In this document: positions 17,852-28,443 of the stretch, in pieces
Numbering within the stretch: the first letter of the stretch is position 1
Layout of the letters: the number at the start of each line of letters is the position of its first letter
Assembly (NCBI GenBank): GCA_900318405.1
Contig: ONKP01000001.1
Coordinates: forward strand, 54,269 to 118,268
Length of the DNA: 64,000 bases
From: an uncultured Eubacteriales bacterium
GTDB lineage: Bacteria; Bacillota; Clostridia; Lachnospirales; Lachnospiraceae
Direction: 5' to 3'
Made by a program: the position numbers and the translations under genes
The notes under the pieces: generated by a model
The model's input: only the letters and a program-made list of their open reading frames with translations
Told to the model about the DNA's origin: nothing
Database searches by the model: none

Positions 17852-18640
17852 CTACTGCACCTCCGGATGACAGTTTTTTTCCTCGTCCGTCATCGTCAGG
17901 ACTTCCGGTTTTCCCTCTGTGATCAGAATCGTATTCTCATAGTGAGACGCAAGAGATCCGTCCACCGTAGACACCGTCCAGCCGTCATCAGCCCATTTTA
18001 CTTCCCTGCTTCCCGCTGTGATCATCGGTTCCACAGCCAGCGTCATGCCGGCTTCAAGAATAAGTCCGGGTCCGGGATTCCGGAAGTTCAGTACATCGGG
18101 CTCCTCATGCATCAGGCCGCCTATCCCATGGCCACACAGTTCACGTATCACACCGAATCCGTGCTGTTCGGCATAATCACCGATAGCCGCAGAGACATCA
18201 TTCAGATTATTGCCGGCGACAGCAAATTTCATTCCTTCGAAAAAGCACTGCTCCGTCGCATCGATCAGCCTTCTCGCATCCCCGCTGATCCGCCCGACCC
18301 CATAGGTTCGTGCGGCGTCAGAATGAAAACCGTCATATATGAGACCGGCATCGATACTGATGATATCACCCTCCTGCAGCACACAGCTGACATCGGGGAT
18401 CCCATGCACCACCTGATCATTGACCGAAGTACAGATCGAAGCCGGATATCCTTCATAATTAAAAAAATTCGGCACACCACCCAGAGAGCGGATCAGGCGA
18501 TCCGCCTCCAGGTTGAGCTCTGCCGTTGTAACACCCGGTGCGATCATCTGCTCCAGATCGGCAAAAACCTCACGGAGCAGGTGATTGGACACACGCATGC
18601 ATTGAATTTCATAAGCAGTTCTTGGACGTACACTCATCAT
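17852..18640 (-). CDS. map: Methionine aminopeptidase, type I
   Basis: Removes N-terminal methionine from nascent proteins using a dinuclear metal site. In 262 residues the expected ligands are visible: the two aspartates in DAGLIYDGFHSDAA, the histidine in GHGIG, and the glutamates in AVEPMI and HYENTI. No N-terminal zinc-finger is present. The ATG overlaps the adk stop codon (ATGA), so the two genes are translationally coupled; a second ATG follows directly. The C-terminal tail after the last glutamate ligand is somewhat extended. Confidence 0.97.
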   Translation of the reverse strand: MMSVRPRTAYEIQCMRVSNHLLREVFADLEQMIAPGVTTAELNLEADRLIRSLGGVPNFFNYEGYPASICTSVNDQVVHGIPDVSCVLQEGDIISIDAGLIYDGFHSDAARTYGVGRISGDARRLIDATEQCFFEGMKFAVAGNNLNDVSAAIGDYAEQHGFGVIRELCGHGIGGLMHEEPDVLNFRNPGPGLILEAGMTLAVEPMITAGSREVKWADDGWTVSTVDGSLASHYENTILITEGKPEVLTMTDEEKNCHPEVQ

Positions 18641-19281
18641 TTACCGAGAATCTCCACAATATCAGCAAAAACTTTATTGATATCCTGTGTACCGTCAACA
18701 GAATGCATGACACCCTTTTTCTCATAGAAATCGATCAGCGGCTGTGTCTGTGCATGATATACTTCCAGCCTCTTCTGTACAGTCTCAGGCTTGTCGTCAT
18801 CTCTCAGAACCAGTTCGGATCCGCAGTTATCGCAAATGCCCTCTTTTTTCGGCGGCTTGAACTTCGTATGATAGGTAGCACCGCACTTCAGGCATGCACG
18901 TCTGCCGGCCATTCTGCTGACAATATTCTCATCCGGCACTTCCACATCAATGGCAAAATCGACCTTTTCACCGCGGGCAGCCAGCGCTTTGTCCAGTGCC
19001 TCCGCCTGCGGAATCGTTCTCGGGAATCCATCCAGTACATAGCCATTGGCAGCATCCGGCTGAGAAATTCTGTCTACAACCAGATCACAGGTCAGCTCAT
19101 CCGGAACGAGAGCGCCCTGATCCATATACGCCTTTGCTTTCTTACCGAGTTCCGTGCCGTTCCTGATATTCGCGCGGAAAATATCACCCGTCGAAATATG
19201 CGGAATCTGATACTTCTCACAGATCTTTTCAGCCTGCGTACCCTTACCGGCACCCGGAGCTCCCAGCATGATAATCTTCAT
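18637..19281 (-). CDS. adk: Adenylate kinase
   Basis: Interconverts ATP + AMP and 2 ADP. 214 residues with the P-loop GAPGAGKGT at 7-15 and the LID domain carrying four zinc-binding cysteines (130, 133, 150, 153), the Gram-positive long form. The start at MKIIMLGAP is backed by GAGGAGG upstream; the in-frame extension to 19335 is not family-like. It is separated from secY by a strong terminator and has its own promoter at 19350-19379. Confidence 0.97.
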   Translation of the reverse strand: MKIIMLGAPGAGKGTQAEKICEKYQIPHISTGDIFRANIRNGTELGKKAKAYMDQGALVPDELTCDLVVDRISQPDAANGYVLDGFPRTIPQAEALDKALAARGEKVDFAIDVEVPDENIVSRMAGRRACLKCGATYHTKFKPPKKEGICDNCGSELVLRDDDKPETVQKRLEVYHAQTQPLIDFYEKKGVMHSVDGTQDINKVFADIVEILGK

Positions 19282-19349
19282 ATAAAATCCTCCTCTGAAT
19301 CCTTCACTATAGCGGAACCTCTGCAGTTCCTGCACCCATATATGACTTC

Positions 19350-19379
19350 ATTTTAATTCAAATACAGAGAAAGCGTCAA
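19350..19379 (-). promoter_or_regulatory. Candidate promoter of adk-map
   Basis: Minus-strand TTGACG, an 18-base spacer and TAAAAT, about 65 bases before adk and just downstream of the secY terminator. Confidence 0.7.
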
Positions 19380-19469
19380 GGACGTTATATGATCATAATT
19401 ACAGTTCAGGCATTGCTGGAGCCACGGAACACATGGAAAGTGGCTGCAAAGAGTAAACAGTAACTCATT

Positions 19470-19513
19470 AAAAAAGTGAGTGCATACGCATCTGACGATG
19501 CATATGCACTCAC
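19470..19513 (-). terminator. Intrinsic terminator between secY and adk
   Basis: GTGAGTGCAT pairs with ATGCACTCAC, with an inner GCAT/ATGC stem, followed by six T residues on the minus strand. It begins 16 bases after the secY stop codon and should end most transcription of the S10-spc block. Confidence 0.93.
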
Positions 19514-19528
19514 GGAAATTGCAGCGGA

Positions 19529-20839
19529 TTACTCCGACAGGAAACCCTTGTAGTTGCGCACCAGCATCATGGAATCAATCTGCTGCAGCGTCTCAAGGAT
19601 AACCGATACGATAATGATCAGCGATGTGCCGCCGAAGGAAACCTCGGCATTGAACAGTCCGTTAAAGATATACGGGATCACACAAACAATGATCAGACCT
19701 ACCGCACCGATAAAGATAATGTACTTCAGAACCGTATTCAGATAATCCTCTGTAGCCTTGCCCGGACGGATACCCGGAATGAAACCACCGGATTTCTTCA
19801 GATTATCAGCCACCTCGATCGGATTAAACGTAATCGAAGTATAGAAATACGCGAAGAACACAACCAGAACTACATAAATGATCAGACCCAGTGTCGGGAA
19901 CCAGTCGGAGGTGTCAAACCAGTTGCTGGGACTCAGCATATTGATGATCTTACCACCCCAGCCGCCGGGTGTCTTTCCGATAAACGCAACGATGATGCCC
20001 GGAAAAGACATGATCGATGTTGCGAAGATGATCGGGATAACACCACCGGTGTTTACCTTCAACGGGATGTTGGAGGAATTACCGCCGATCCTGCGGCGTC
20101 CAACCATTTTCTGTGAATACTGTACCGGAATTCTGCGCTCAGCGCCATTCAGGATGAGCGTAAGAACCGTCACCATCAGAATCACTGCGATGATGACTAC
20201 CCAGGCAACAGCAGCTCTTGCGATCGTTTTACCCTTTACGAAGTTCTCGTAAAGCGTGATCATATCCTGCGGAATACGCGAAAGAATATTGATAAGGAGG
20301 ACAATGGAAATACCATTGCCGACACCCTTATCGTTAATCTGATCGCCAAGCCACATAAGGAAACAGGAACCGGCTGTCAGACAGGCGACTACCGTGATGA
20401 CATTCAGGACATTCATTTCCAGAATAAGCTCGTTCCCGAAACCGATGCACATAGCAATACTCTCGAATAATGAGAGGCCAACATTCAGCCATCTGGTGAT
20501 CCTGTTCAGCTTCTTCCGACCCTCTTCACCGTCCCGGGACATTTCCTCAAGACTCGGAAAAGCAATCGTCAGCAGCTGTACAATGATCGATCCAGTAATG
20601 TAAGGAGTAATGCTGAGGGCGAGGATCGAGAAATTCTCGAACCCGCCTCCGGTAAACGCATTCAGGAAAGTAAACGCATCATTTGCACTGTCTCCAAAAT
20701 AATTCTTGAAGAAACTCGTATCAACGCCTGGAACCGGTACCTGAGATGCGAGTCTGATAATGATCAGAATGAACAGCACATAATACAGTCTCTTCCTGAC
20801 TTCCTTAATTCGGAACGCGTCACGAATCGTCTTAAACAT
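19529..20839 (-). CDS. secY: SecY, protein translocase channel subunit
   Basis: Central pore of the Sec translocon. 436 residues with ten predicted membrane helices, beginning [20 protein letters not shown], and family signatures GNGISIVLLINI and the cytoplasmic GMVGRRRIGGNSS-like loop (KMVGRRRIGG). Its ATG overlaps the rplO stop by one base (TGATG). It is followed by a terminator rather than running on into adk. Confidence 0.98.
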   Translation of the reverse strand: MFKTIRDAFRIKEVRKRLYYVLFILIIIRLASQVPVPGVDTSFFKNYFGDSANDAFTFLNAFTGGGFENFSILALSITPYITGSIIVQLLTIAFPSLEEMSRDGEEGRKKLNRITRWLNVGLSLFESIAMCIGFGNELILEMNVLNVITVVACLTAGSCFLMWLGDQINDKGVGNGISIVLLINILSRIPQDMITLYENFVKGKTIARAAVAWVVIIAVILMVTVLTLILNGAERRIPVQYSQKMVGRRRIGGNSSNIPLKVNTGGVIPIIFATSIMSFPGIIVAFIGKTPGGWGGKIINMLSPSNWFDTSDWFPTLGLIIYVVLVVFFAYFYTSITFNPIEVADNLKKSGGFIPGIRPGKATEDYLNTVLKYIIFIGAVGLIIVCVIPYIFNGLFNAEVSFGGTSLIIIVSVILETLQQIDSMMLVRNYKGFLSE

Positions 20840-21276
20840 CAGTTCACCTCAACTGTTCCACCTGCAGCTTCGATTTTCTCCTTTGCGCCGGCACTAACCG
20901 GAACCTTAACTGTAAGTTTTTTGGTGAGTTCTCCGTCCCCGAGAATCTTCACGCCGTCGCGGGGATTGGATACAACACCAGCCTCAACGAGAGCAGCTGT
21001 TGTGATCTCCGCACCGTCATCAAAACGATTGAGAGCACTTACATTGATTCCAATGATATTTTTGGAATTTCTGCAGGTGAAACCTCTCTTCGGAAGACGT
21101 CTGTACAGCGGCATCTGACCGCCTTCAAAACCCGGTCTCGGCTGTCCGGAACGCGCACGCTGTCCCTTGTGACCGAAACCTGCTGTCTTACCATTTCCTG
21201 AACCATGTCCGCGGCCTCTGCGGAAATTGCTGCTGTGTTTAGAGCCTTCCGCCGGGCTTAAATTCGATAAGTCCAT
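20839..21276 (-). CDS. rplO: 50S ribosomal protein L15
   Basis: Large-subunit protein, 145 residues, with the Gly/Arg-rich N-terminus ([21 protein letters not shown]) wholly typical of the family and the C-terminal [20 protein letters not shown] domain. Stop codon overlaps the secY start by one base, a common coupling in this operon. Confidence 0.98.
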   Translation of the reverse strand: MDLSNLSPAEGSKHSSNFRRGRGHGSGNGKTAGFGHKGQRARSGQPRPGFEGGQMPLYRRLPKRGFTCRNSKNIIGINVSALNRFDDGAEITTAALVEAGVVSNPRDGVKILGDGELTKKLTVKVPVSAGAKEKIEAAGGTVEVN

Positions 21277-21290
21277 CTGGTACCTCCTTC

Positions 21291-21479
21291 TTACTCTTCA
21301 ACCTTCAGCAGATAACCAACCTTGCGAATGATACCACGTGTAGCTTCGTTATCCGGAAGTTCAACAGAGTGATGCAGTTTTCTCAGTCCGATTCCCTCAA
21401 CAATCTTTCTGTGTTTCGGCACACAGCCAATCGTGGAGCGGACCAGAGTGACTTTGATTTTCTTCTCATTGTCAGCCAT
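21291..21479 (-). CDS. rpmD: 50S ribosomal protein L30
   Basis: Short 62-residue large-subunit protein with [29 protein letters not shown], the family core. Lies 14 bases after rpsE and 14 before rplO, in the standard position. Confidence 0.98.
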   Translation of the reverse strand: MADNEKKIKVTLVRSTIGCVPKHRKIVEGIGLRKLHHSVELPDNEATRGIIRKVGYLLKVEE

Positions 21480-21493
21480 TATTCAGATCCTCC

Positions 21494-22003
21494 TTATGCC
21501 AGAATCTCGTCAACGGATTTACCGCGGCGTCTTGCTACTTCTTCAGGCGTCTTCAGAGCCTTCAGACCTTCGATCGTAGCCAGTACGACGTTCTGCTTAT
21601 TGTTGGATCCGAGGCACTTGGTACGGATATTCTGAATACCTGCCAGCTCAACGACGGCACGGGCCGTACCACCTGCGATGATACCGGTACCTTCAGGAGC
21701 TCTCTTCAGAAGAACCTCAGCACTTCCGTATTTGCCGATATAATCGTGTGTAATACTGTTATTCTCATCTCTGGCAACGGAGATCAGATGCTTCATGGCA
21801 TCTTCTCTTCCCTTGCGGATCGCTTCCGGAATCTCGACAGCTTTTCCAAGTCCAGCGCCTACATGGCCATTGCGGTCACCTACAATGACAAGTGCGGTGA
21901 AGCGGGAAGTACGTCCGCCTTTAACGGTCTTGGAAACTCTCTTGATGGAAACGACATTGTCCTCCAGCTCAAGCTGGCTGGCATCGATAATCACATGTCT
22001 CAT
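21494..22003 (-). CDS. rpsE: 30S ribosomal protein S5
   Basis: Small-subunit fidelity protein of 169 residues. I take the ATG of [18 protein letters not shown], which is preceded by GGGAAGGAG; an open frame extends 35 codons further into rplR but from a TTG and without family similarity. The double-stranded-RNA-binding domain ([27 protein letters not shown]) and the C-terminal [19 protein letters not shown] are present. Confidence 0.97.
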   Translation of the reverse strand: MRHVIIDASQLELEDNVVSIKRVSKTVKGGRTSRFTALVIVGDRNGHVGAGLGKAVEIPEAIRKGREDAMKHLISVARDENNSITHDYIGKYGSAEVLLKRAPEGTGIIAGGTARAVVELAGIQNIRTKCLGSNNKQNVVLATIEGLKALKTPEEVARRRGKSVDEILA

Positions 22004-22022
22004 TTCGTCTTTTCTCCTTCCC

Positions 22023-22391
22023 TCAGAATTCCAGGCCTGCTTCTCTTGCAGCATCTGCAAGAGCCTGCACTTTGCCATGATAGATATATCCTCCGCGGTC
22101 GAATACAACCTCGCGGATACCTGCCTCTACAGCCTTCTTGCCGATCACGGTTCCAACCTGCTTGGCAGCCTCTACATTATCCGTATAGGTAAGGGTATCC
22201 TTGATATCCTTGTCCAGTGTGGAAGCGGAAACAAGTGTTTTTCCTGCGTTATCATCGATGATCTGCGCATAGATGTTCTTGTTGCTTCTGTAAACGGAAA
22301 GACGAGGTCTCTCTGCAGTGCCGGCAAGATGATTGCGCAATCTATAATGTTTTTTCTGGCGAATCTCAGCCTTATTTGCTTTGCTTAACAT
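22023..22391 (-). CDS. rplR: 50S ribosomal protein L18
   Basis: 5S rRNA-binding protein of 122 residues with [30 protein letters not shown] and the C-terminal [24 protein letters not shown]. Normal length and position between rplF and rpsE. Confidence 0.98.
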   Translation of the reverse strand: MLSKANKAEIRQKKHYRLRNHLAGTAERPRLSVYRSNKNIYAQIIDDNAGKTLVSASTLDKDIKDTLTYTDNVEAAKQVGTVIGKKAVEAGIREVVFDRGGYIYHGKVQALADAAREAGLEF

Positions 22392-22409
22392 GATTTAGCT
22401 CTCCTCCCG

Positions 22410-22949
22410 TTATTTCTTACCGGTCTTGCCCTCTTTGCGGCGAATGATCTCATCAGCGTACTTGATACCCTTGCCCTTATAAGGTTCAGGTGCTCTCTTT
22501 CCTCTGATCTCAGCTGCATACTGGCCAACCTTTTCCTTGGAAATTCCAGAAACGATGATCCTGTTCTCTTCAACCTTTGTCTCGATGCCTTCAGGATCTT
22601 CCATTTCAACCGGATGAGAGTAACCAAGGCTCAGAACCAGTTTCTTTCCCTGTTTGTTTGCACGATAACCAACGCCGTTGATCTCAAGAGTCTTGCTGAA
22701 ACCATCGTGAACGCCGGTAACCATGTTGTTGATCAGACTTCTGGTCAGGCCATGAAGGGCTTTGTTTTTCTTCTGATCATCAGGTCTGGTGACGATTACC
22801 TCATTGTCTTTTACTTCGATACCCATGGCTTCCGGCATGGTGCGTACAAGAGTACCCTTGGCACCCTTGACAGTAATTACATTGCCTTCCTTCACCTCGA
22901 CGGAAACGCCTTCGGGAATGTGAACAGGCATTCTGCCAATTCGTGACAT
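22410..22949 (-). CDS. rplF: 50S ribosomal protein L6
   Basis: Large-subunit protein near the factor-binding site; 179 residues, starting [15 protein letters not shown], with two related domains and the signature [14 protein letters not shown] near the C-terminus. Standard place between rpsH and rplR. Confidence 0.98.
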   Translation of the reverse strand: MSRIGRMPVHIPEGVSVEVKEGNVITVKGAKGTLVRTMPEAMGIEVKDNEVIVTRPDDQKKNKALHGLTRSLINNMVTGVHDGFSKTLEINGVGYRANKQGKKLVLSLGYSHPVEMEDPEGIETKVEENRIIVSGISKEKVGQYAAEIRGKRAPEPYKGKGIKYADEIIRRKEGKTGKK

Positions 22950-23031
22950 ATTTTATTCCTCCATAACTTAGATTCTCGGGGAACTCTTATGCGGTCCCCT
23001 GTTTTCAGTTCGTTCAAAGACAATCGGCTGA

Positions 23032-23433
23032 TTACCAGATAAATGCCAGAACTTCACCGCCGACCTGAAGCTTTCTTGCTTCCTTGTCGGTAATAACACC
23101 CTTGTTCGTAGAAAGGATGGCAACGCCAAGTCCTCCGAGAACCTTGGGCAGTTCGTCCTTGCTGACATATACACGCAGACCGGGTTTGGAAATTCTCTTC
23201 AGTCCGGTGATGATCTTCTCGTTCTTATCTGCACCATACTTCAGCAGGATGCGGATCGTCTTGGAAGAACCATTGTCAATCAGGTCATACTTCTCGATAT
23301 ATCCTTCGTTTACAAGAATATCAGCAATGGAGATCTTCATCTTCGAAGCCGGCACATCAACGGTGTCATGCTTAGCCTCATTGGCATTGCGGATTCTCGT
23401 AAGCATATCTGCGATCGGATCGCTCATAGACAT
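23032..23433 (-). CDS. rpsH: 30S ribosomal protein S8
   Basis: 16S rRNA-binding assembly protein, 133 residues. [16 protein letters not shown] and the C-terminal [22 protein letters not shown] are diagnostic. Two ATG codons six bases apart are possible starts; the first is annotated. Confidence 0.97.
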   Translation of the reverse strand: MSMSDPIADMLTRIRNANEAKHDTVDVPASKMKISIADILVNEGYIEKYDLIDNGSSKTIRILLKYGADKNEKIITGLKRISKPGLRVYVSKDELPKVLGGLGVAILSTNKGVITDKEARKLQVGGEVLAFIW

Positions 23434-23451
23434 GGTAACTCTCCTCCTTCC

Positions 23452-23637
23452 TTACCAGCTTGCTTTTCTGACACCCGGGATCTCTCCCTTGTATGCCAGC
23501 TCACGGAAACAAATACGGCAGATTCCGTATTTCTTTAATACAGAATGCGGACGTCCGCAGATTCTGCAGCGGGTGTATGCCCTTGTGGAGAACTTGGGTT
23601 TGCGCTGCTGTTTGATTTTCATAGACGTTTTAGCCAT
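23452..23637 (-). CDS. rpsN: 30S ribosomal protein S14, zinc-binding type Z
   Basis: 61-residue S14 of the short, zinc-ribbon type, with Cys24, Cys27, Cys40 and Cys43 (CRIC...CRIC). This is the form usual in Firmicutes and actinobacteria under zinc sufficiency; the longer zinc-free paralogue is not in this window. Confidence 0.98.
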   Translation of the reverse strand: MAKTSMKIKQQRKPKFSTRAYTRCRICGRPHSVLKKYGICRICFRELAYKGEIPGVRKASW

Positions 23638-23658
23638 GAATCTTCTATCCTCCCACTA

Positions 23659-24198
23659 TTACTTTGCAAAAGGCATACCGAACTGTGTAAGCAGTTCGCG
23701 GGCCTCTTCATCAGTTTTTGCTGTAGTAACAAAAATAATGTCCATGCCTCTTACTTTGTCGATCTTGTCGTACTCGATCTCCGGGAAGATCAGCTGCTCT
23801 TTGATGCCCAGTGCATAATTGCCTCTGCCGTCAAAAGCATTCGGATTAACTCCGCGGAAGTCGCGGACACGCGGAAGCGCAAGGTTGATCAGGCGGTCAG
23901 CGAACTCATACATACGCTCACCACGAAGTGTCACCTTGCATCCGATCGGCATGCCCTCACGGATCTTGAAGTTTGCGACAGACTTTTTAGCCTTTGTGAT
24001 GATCGGCTTCTGACCGGAGATTTTCTCCAGATCGGAAACAGCGGAATCAAGAACCTTCGCATTCTCCTTTGCTTCTCCGACACCCATGTTGATAACGATC
24101 TTTGCGAGCTTCGGCACTTCCATGACGTTCTGGTAGTTGAACTTTTTGGTAAGAGCATCAACGATGGTATTATCATATAATTCTTTATATCTGCTCAT
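23659..24198 (-). CDS. rplE: 50S ribosomal protein L5
   Basis: 5S rRNA-binding protein of 179 residues with [19 protein letters not shown] near the N-terminus and [17 protein letters not shown] near the C-terminus. Contacts S13 across the subunit interface. Normal length and order. Confidence 0.98.
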   Translation of the reverse strand: MSRYKELYDNTIVDALTKKFNYQNVMEVPKLAKIVINMGVGEAKENAKVLDSAVSDLEKISGQKPIITKAKKSVANFKIREGMPIGCKVTLRGERMYEFADRLINLALPRVRDFRGVNPNAFDGRGNYALGIKEQLIFPEIEYDKIDKVRGMDIIFVTTAKTDEEARELLTQFGMPFAK

Positions 24199-24212
24199 CT
24201 GTTATGCCTCCC

Positions 24213-24521
24213 TCAGTCGATCACATCGCCGGTTTTTCTGGCGATACGGACCTTCTTGTCTCCGTCCATTTTGTATCCGATTCTGGTCACCTGACCGTTC
24301 TGCAGATACATAACATTGGAAATGTCAAGCGGAGCTTCCTTGTTGACAATACCGCCCTGCTGATTGGCAGCACTCGGTTTTACGCTCTTGGTAACCATGT
24401 TCACGCCCTCAACAAGAACCTTATGATCCTTCTCGTATACGCGAATCACTTTACCCTCTTTGTCTTTATCCTTACCGGCGATTACACGGACGGTATCGCC
24501 TTTTCTGATTTTTACTGACAT
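24213..24521 (-). CDS. rplX: 50S ribosomal protein L24
   Basis: Early assembly protein at the exit tunnel, 102 residues, with the KOW motif near the N-terminus ([21 protein letters not shown]). Lies 14 bases before rplE. Confidence 0.98.
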   Translation of the reverse strand: MSVKIRKGDTVRVIAGKDKDKEGKVIRVYEKDHKVLVEGVNMVTKSVKPSAANQQGGIVNKEAPLDISNVMYLQNGQVTRIGYKMDGDKKVRIARKTGDVID

Positions 24522-24533
24522 AGACGTCCTCCC

Positions 24534-24902
24534 TTATAATACTTCCGGAGCGAGGGAAACGATCTTCATGAACTTCTTGTCTCTCAGCTCACGGGCAACC
24601 GGTCCGAAAATACGGGTTCCCTTCGGGTTGTTATCGTCCTGAATGATAACTGCGGCGTTCTCATCAAATTTAATGTAAGAGCCGTCTTTTCTGTGTACGC
24701 CCTTTACGGAACGAACAACAACAGCCTTAACAACATCGCCTTTCTTTACAACGCCTCCTGGTGTGGCGTCTTTAACGGCAGCAACGATGACATCACCGAT
24801 ATTTGCATATCTCCTTGTAGAGCCGCCCATAACACGGATGCAAAGGATTTCTTTAGCACCGGTGTTATCAGCAACTTTAAGTCGTGTTTCCTGCTGTACC
24901 AT
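24534..24902 (-). CDS. rplN: 50S ribosomal protein L14
   Basis: Intersubunit bridge protein of 122 residues starting [18 protein letters not shown], with the conserved [19 protein letters not shown] block. Expected position between rpsQ and rplX. Confidence 0.98.
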   Translation of the reverse strand: MVQQETRLKVADNTGAKEILCIRVMGGSTRRYANIGDVIVAAVKDATPGGVVKKGDVVKAVVVRSVKGVHRKDGSYIKFDENAAVIIQDDNNPKGTRIFGPVARELRDKKFMKIVSLAPEVL

Positions 24903-24929
24903 TGTGTATCCTCCTTTGACAGTCCCTGA

Positions 24930-25187
24930 TTACTTCGCTCTCTCAACGATTTCAACCAGTCTCCATCTCTTGTCTTTAGACAGCGGTCTGGTCTCCATCA
25001 CCTTGACGGTATCGCCGATCTTGCACTCGTTGTTCTCATCATGTGCTTTCAGCTTATACGTCTTCTTAACGATCTTGTGATAAAGCGGATCGGCTACGTG
25101 GTCCTCGATGGCAACGGTGATGGTCTTGTCCATCTTGTCGCTGACAACTTTACCGACACGTGTTTTTCTCAAATTACGTTCTTCCAC
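24930..25187 (-). CDS. rpsQ: 30S ribosomal protein S17
   Basis: OB-fold 16S rRNA-binding protein of 85 residues with [21 protein letters not shown] and [16 protein letters not shown]. The start codon is GTG (GTG GAA GAA CGT), with AAGGAG ten bases upstream. Standard place between rpmC and rplN. Confidence 0.97.
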   Translation of the reverse strand: MEERNLRKTRVGKVVSDKMDKTITVAIEDHVADPLYHKIVKKTYKLKAHDENNECKIGDTVKVMETRPLSKDKRWRLVEIVERAK

Positions 25188-25224
25188 GATTTTTCTCCTT
25201 TCAATCGCTTACGGATAAACCCGA

Positions 25225-25434
25225 TCAGTCAGCTGTCTTAGCATTCTGTGCCATGACGGTGGAGATTCTCGCGATGTTTCTGCGAACCTCTTTGATCCGT
25301 GCTGTATTGTCCAGCTGGTTCGTAGCATTCTGGAATCTCAGGTTGAAAAGTTCCTTCTTTGCTGCTGTGAGCTCATCGCTGAGTTCAGCTTCAGATTTTG
25401 TTCTGAGGTCTTCAACATATTTCTTACTTTTCAC
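25225..25434 (-). CDS. rpmC: 50S ribosomal protein L29
   Basis: Two-helix exit-tunnel protein. Starting from a GTG at 25434 the product is 69 residues ([17 protein letters not shown] ... [16 protein letters not shown]), the usual family length. The GTG lies 11 bases inside the end of rplP and follows AAGGCGG. An ATG seven codons upstream would add MQKAVIQ and is a weaker alternative. The coding overlap with rplP suggests coupling. Confidence 0.92.
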   Translation of the reverse strand: MKSKKYVEDLRTKSEAELSDELTAAKKELFNLRFQNATNQLDNTARIKEVRRNIARISTVMAQNAKTAD

Positions 25435-25861
25435 TTGAATCACCGCCTTCTGCATTTTCACGGGCAATGATCTTGCATTTGCACGGAAGCTTGTGCATGG
25501 CAAGACGGAGTGCCTCTCTGGCATCATCATCAGATACGCCGCCAATCTCGAAGAGAACACGGCCGGGTTTTACAACAGCAACCCAGTACTCAACCGAACC
25601 TTTTCCGGAACCCATTCGGGTCTCAGCGGGCTGAGCAGTAACAGGCTTGTCAGGGAAGATCTTGATCCATACCTTGCCGCCACGTTTCACGTAACGGGTC
25701 ATGGCAACACGGGCTGCCTCGATCTGGTTGGATTTGATCCAGCAGGGCTCGGTAGCAATCAGACCGTAATCACCGTATGTAACAGTGTTTCCTCTCAGGG
25801 CTTTTCCCCTCATGGAACCACGGAACTGCTTTCTGTGTTTTACTCTCTTAGGCATTAACAT
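25424..25861 (-). CDS. rplP: 50S ribosomal protein L16
   Basis: Large-subunit protein at the A-site tRNA path, 145 residues, with [17 protein letters not shown], the [18 protein letters not shown] loop and the C-terminal [12 protein letters not shown]. The first ATG gives MLMPKRV, a common form; it follows rpsC by only two bases and uses a ribosome binding site inside the rpsC end. Confidence 0.97.
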   Translation of the reverse strand: MLMPKRVKHRKQFRGSMRGKALRGNTVTYGDYGLIATEPCWIKSNQIEAARVAMTRYVKRGGKVWIKIFPDKPVTAQPAETRMGSGKGSVEYWVAVVKPGRVLFEIGGVSDDDAREALRLAMHKLPCKCKIIARENAEGGDSSEK

Positions 25862-25863
25862 GA

Positions 25864-26520
25864 TTACTGTTCACTCCCTTCCTTATTTTTCTTGGTCGGA
25901 AGCACTTCGCCTTTGTAGATCCAGGTCTTCACGCCGACCTTGCCGTACGTTGTATCTGCTTCTGCGAAGCCGTAGTCGATATCTGCACGAAGTGTCTGCA
26001 GCGGGATGGTGCCGTCGCTGTAGAACTCTCTGCGGGCAATATCTGCACCGCCGATACGTCCGGAGATGCTGGTCTTGATTCCCTTTGCACCTGCGCGCAT
26101 GGTTCTCTGCATGGCAGACTTCATGGCACGACGGTAAGATACACGGTTCTCAAGCTGAAGAGCGATATTCTCGGCAACAAGCTGTGCATCGAGATCCGGT
26201 CTTCTGACTTCCTTGATATCAAGGGAGATCTTCTTCTCTGTGAACTTCTTCAGTTCCTTTTTAACTTTCTCGATCTCAGATCCGCCCTTACCGATAACCA
26301 TACCCGGTTTGGAGGTATAAACGGTTACCTTTACGCGGTCGGAAGCTCTCTCGATCTCGATATTGGATACTCCGGAAGCATACAGTCTCTTCTTCAGGAA
26401 TTTGCGGATGCTGTGATCTTCAGCAAGGTTATCAGCAAAATCCTTGTCTGCATACCAGTTGGAGTTCCAGTTTTTAATAACGCCGACCCTTAAGCCGACC
26501 GGATTGACTTTCTGTCCCAT
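25864..26520 (-). CDS. rpsC: 30S ribosomal protein S3
   Basis: mRNA-entry-tunnel protein of 218 residues. The KH domain motif is visible ([20 protein letters not shown]) as is the C-terminal domain [20 protein letters not shown]. Starts [20 protein letters not shown], as in all bacteria. Confidence 0.98.
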   Translation of the reverse strand: MGQKVNPVGLRVGVIKNWNSNWYADKDFADNLAEDHSIRKFLKKRLYASGVSNIEIERASDRVKVTVYTSKPGMVIGKGGSEIEKVKKELKKFTEKKISLDIKEVRRPDLDAQLVAENIALQLENRVSYRRAMKSAMQRTMRAGAKGIKTSISGRIGGADIARREFYSDGTIPLQTLRADIDYGFAEADTTYGKVGVKTWIYKGEVLPTKKNKEGSEQ

Positions 26521-26531
26521 GGTTCTCCTCC

Positions 26532-26918
26532 TTACCTTTCATCCAGTACAACGGAAATATGGCTGAGCTGATGCTCGATTCTGTAAGCACGGCCCTGAGC
26601 TCTCGGATGGATTCTCTTCAGTGTGCCGGCTCTGTTGGCGAAGCACTCTGCCACATAAAGATTGCTTCTGGAAAGACCGTTGTTATTCTCGGCATTTGCC
26701 ACAGCGGACTCCAGGATTTTCTTGATGACTGAAGAAGCATATCTCGGATTATAGGTAAGAATACCAAGTGCGGTCTCTACATCTTTGCCCCGGATTGCAT
26801 CCAGTACATAGCAGGCTTTCTGTACGCTGATTCTTGCATAAGACAGCTTTGCAGAAGGTCTGGTATCTCTTTTTTCATTTCTCTCACGTTTAATCTGGCT
26901 TCTATGTCCCTTTGCCAT
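26532..26918 (-). CDS. rplV: 50S ribosomal protein L22
   Basis: Tunnel-lining protein of 128 residues with [25 protein letters not shown] and the loop [19 protein letters not shown]. The N-terminal 20 residues are strongly basic, a modest extension over the shortest L22 forms. Confidence 0.98.
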   Translation of the reverse strand: MAKGHRSQIKRERNEKRDTRPSAKLSYARISVQKACYVLDAIRGKDVETALGILTYNPRYASSVIKKILESAVANAENNNGLSRSNLYVAECFANRAGTLKRIHPRAQGRAYRIEHQLSHISVVLDER

Positions 26919-26948
26919 GATGAAATAACCTCCTTTCGATCTGTCTTA

Positions 26949-27230
26949 TTACTTAACGCCTGTCTTCTTCTCGTCCTTACCATGACCACGGAAGGTTCTG
27001 GTCTGAACGAACTCACCAAGCTTATGTCCTACCATGTCCTCGGTAATGTAAACCGGAACATGCTTTCTTCCGTCGTGTACCGCAATGGTAAGTCCGACGA
27101 AGTTAGGGAAAATAGTAGAACGGCGGGACCATGTCTTGATCACGGTCTTATCACCGGACTTAACGGCCGCATCAACTTTTTTCATCAAGCTTTCATCAGC
27201 GAACGGGCCTTTTTTCAATGAACGAGCCAT
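26949..27230 (-). CDS. rpsS: 30S ribosomal protein S19
   Basis: Head protein of 93 residues, starting [20 protein letters not shown], with the conserved [20 protein letters not shown] and [16 protein letters not shown]. Complex partner of S13. Confidence 0.98.
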   Translation of the reverse strand: MARSLKKGPFADESLMKKVDAAVKSGDKTVIKTWSRRSTIFPNFVGLTIAVHDGRKHVPVYITEDMVGHKLGEFVQTRTFRGHGKDEKKTGVK

Positions 27231-27244
27231 CGTTATCCTCCTTA

Positions 27245-28084
27245 TTACAGCGTCTTGCCGTTTCTGCGGCGAACGATCATTTTGTTAGATGCTTTCTTGT
27301 GCTTCCTGGTCTTCAGGCCCATAGCAGGCTTGCCCCAAGGTGTGCAGGGTCCAGGACGGCCGACAGGCGCTTTTCCTTCGCCGCCGCCGTGCGGGTGATC
27401 ATTCGGGTTCATAACAGAACCGCGGACGGTAGGACGGACACCCATATGGCGTGTTCTTCCGGCTTTACCAATGTTGATCAGGTTGTGCTCTCCGTTTCCG
27501 ATGATGCCGATCGATGCGCGGCAGTTCAGCGGGATCATTCTCATCTCGCCGGACGGAAGACGAAGTGTTGCATAGCCGTTTTCCTTGGCCATCAGCTGAG
27601 CACCTGCTCCGGCGGAACGAACCAGCTGTCCGCCCTTGCCCTGATGCAGCTCGATATTGTGTACCATAGTACCTACAGGGATGTTCTCCAGCGGCAGGCA
27701 GTTGCCGGGACGGATCTCGGCGTTAACGCCGTTCATGATCTTCATGCCGACCTTCAGGCCTTCCGGTGCGAGGATATAAGCCTTCTCGCCGTCTGCATAG
27801 GTGATCAGTGCGATATTGGCTGTACGGTTCGGATCATACTCGACAGCCTTAACGACTGCAGGGATGTCATCCTTGAATCTCTTGAAATCGATGATCCTGT
27901 ATTTTCTTCTGCTTCCGCCGCCATGATGTCTGACGGTGATTTTTCCCTGGTTATTACGTCCAGCGCTCTTCTTGAGAGACACGGTAAGGGATTTCTCAGG
28001 AGCTGTCTTGGTGATCTCTGCGAAATCATAACCGGTCATGTTTCTTCTGGACGGAGTATATGGGTTGTAAGACTTGATTCCCAT
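27245..28084 (-). CDS. rplB: 50S ribosomal protein L2
   Basis: Peptidyl-transferase-centre protein of 279 residues, with the N-terminal [20 protein letters not shown] and the C-terminal motif [19 protein letters not shown] that contains the conserved histidine of the active region. Normal length. Confidence 0.98.
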   Translation of the reverse strand: MGIKSYNPYTPSRRNMTGYDFAEITKTAPEKSLTVSLKKSAGRNNQGKITVRHHGGGSRRKYRIIDFKRFKDDIPAVVKAVEYDPNRTANIALITYADGEKAYILAPEGLKVGMKIMNGVNAEIRPGNCLPLENIPVGTMVHNIELHQGKGGQLVRSAGAGAQLMAKENGYATLRLPSGEMRMIPLNCRASIGIIGNGEHNLINIGKAGRTRHMGVRPTVRGSVMNPNDHPHGGGEGKAPVGRPGPCTPWGKPAMGLKTRKHKKASNKMIVRRRNGKTL

Positions 28085-28143
28085 AATGAATAATCTCCTT
28101 TCGATGTTTGGTATCGCGCGTCTCCGCGCTTAAATGTCCCGGA

Positions 28144-28443
28144 TCAGAGTCCCTCAAAGATCTCGATGTCCTTGCTGTCCTCTGTCAGGGTTACGACTGC
28201 CTTCTTGGTGGCAGCTGTCTTGCCGAAGGTATAGCCGCGGCGTTTTGTCTTGCCGTCATAGTTAACGGTGTTGACCTTGGCTACCTTCACGCCGTCGAAC
28301 ATTTTTTCAACGGCTTCCTTGATCATGGACTTGTTAGCATCCGTATGAACAAGGAATGTATACTTCTTGTCTCCCATGAGAGACATGCTCTTCTCGGTGA
28401 TTACCGGGCGGATAATGACGTCATAATACTGAACGGATGCCAT
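28144..28443 (-). CDS. rplW: 50S ribosomal protein L23
   Basis: Exit-site protein that docks trigger factor and SRP. 99 residues with [16 protein letters not shown] and [20 protein letters not shown]. Its ATG overlaps the rplD stop (TAATG). Confidence 0.98.
   Translation of the reverse strand: MASVQYYDVIIRPVITEKSMSLMGDKKYTFLVHTDANKSMIKEAVEKMFDGVKVAKVNTVNYDGKTKRRGYTFGKTAATKKAVVTLTEDSKDIEIFEGL

Noticed and set aside
25435-25560. Longer L29 start
   Set aside because: The frame extends back through rplP, but the family length and the GTG with a ribosome binding site favour the 69-residue product.
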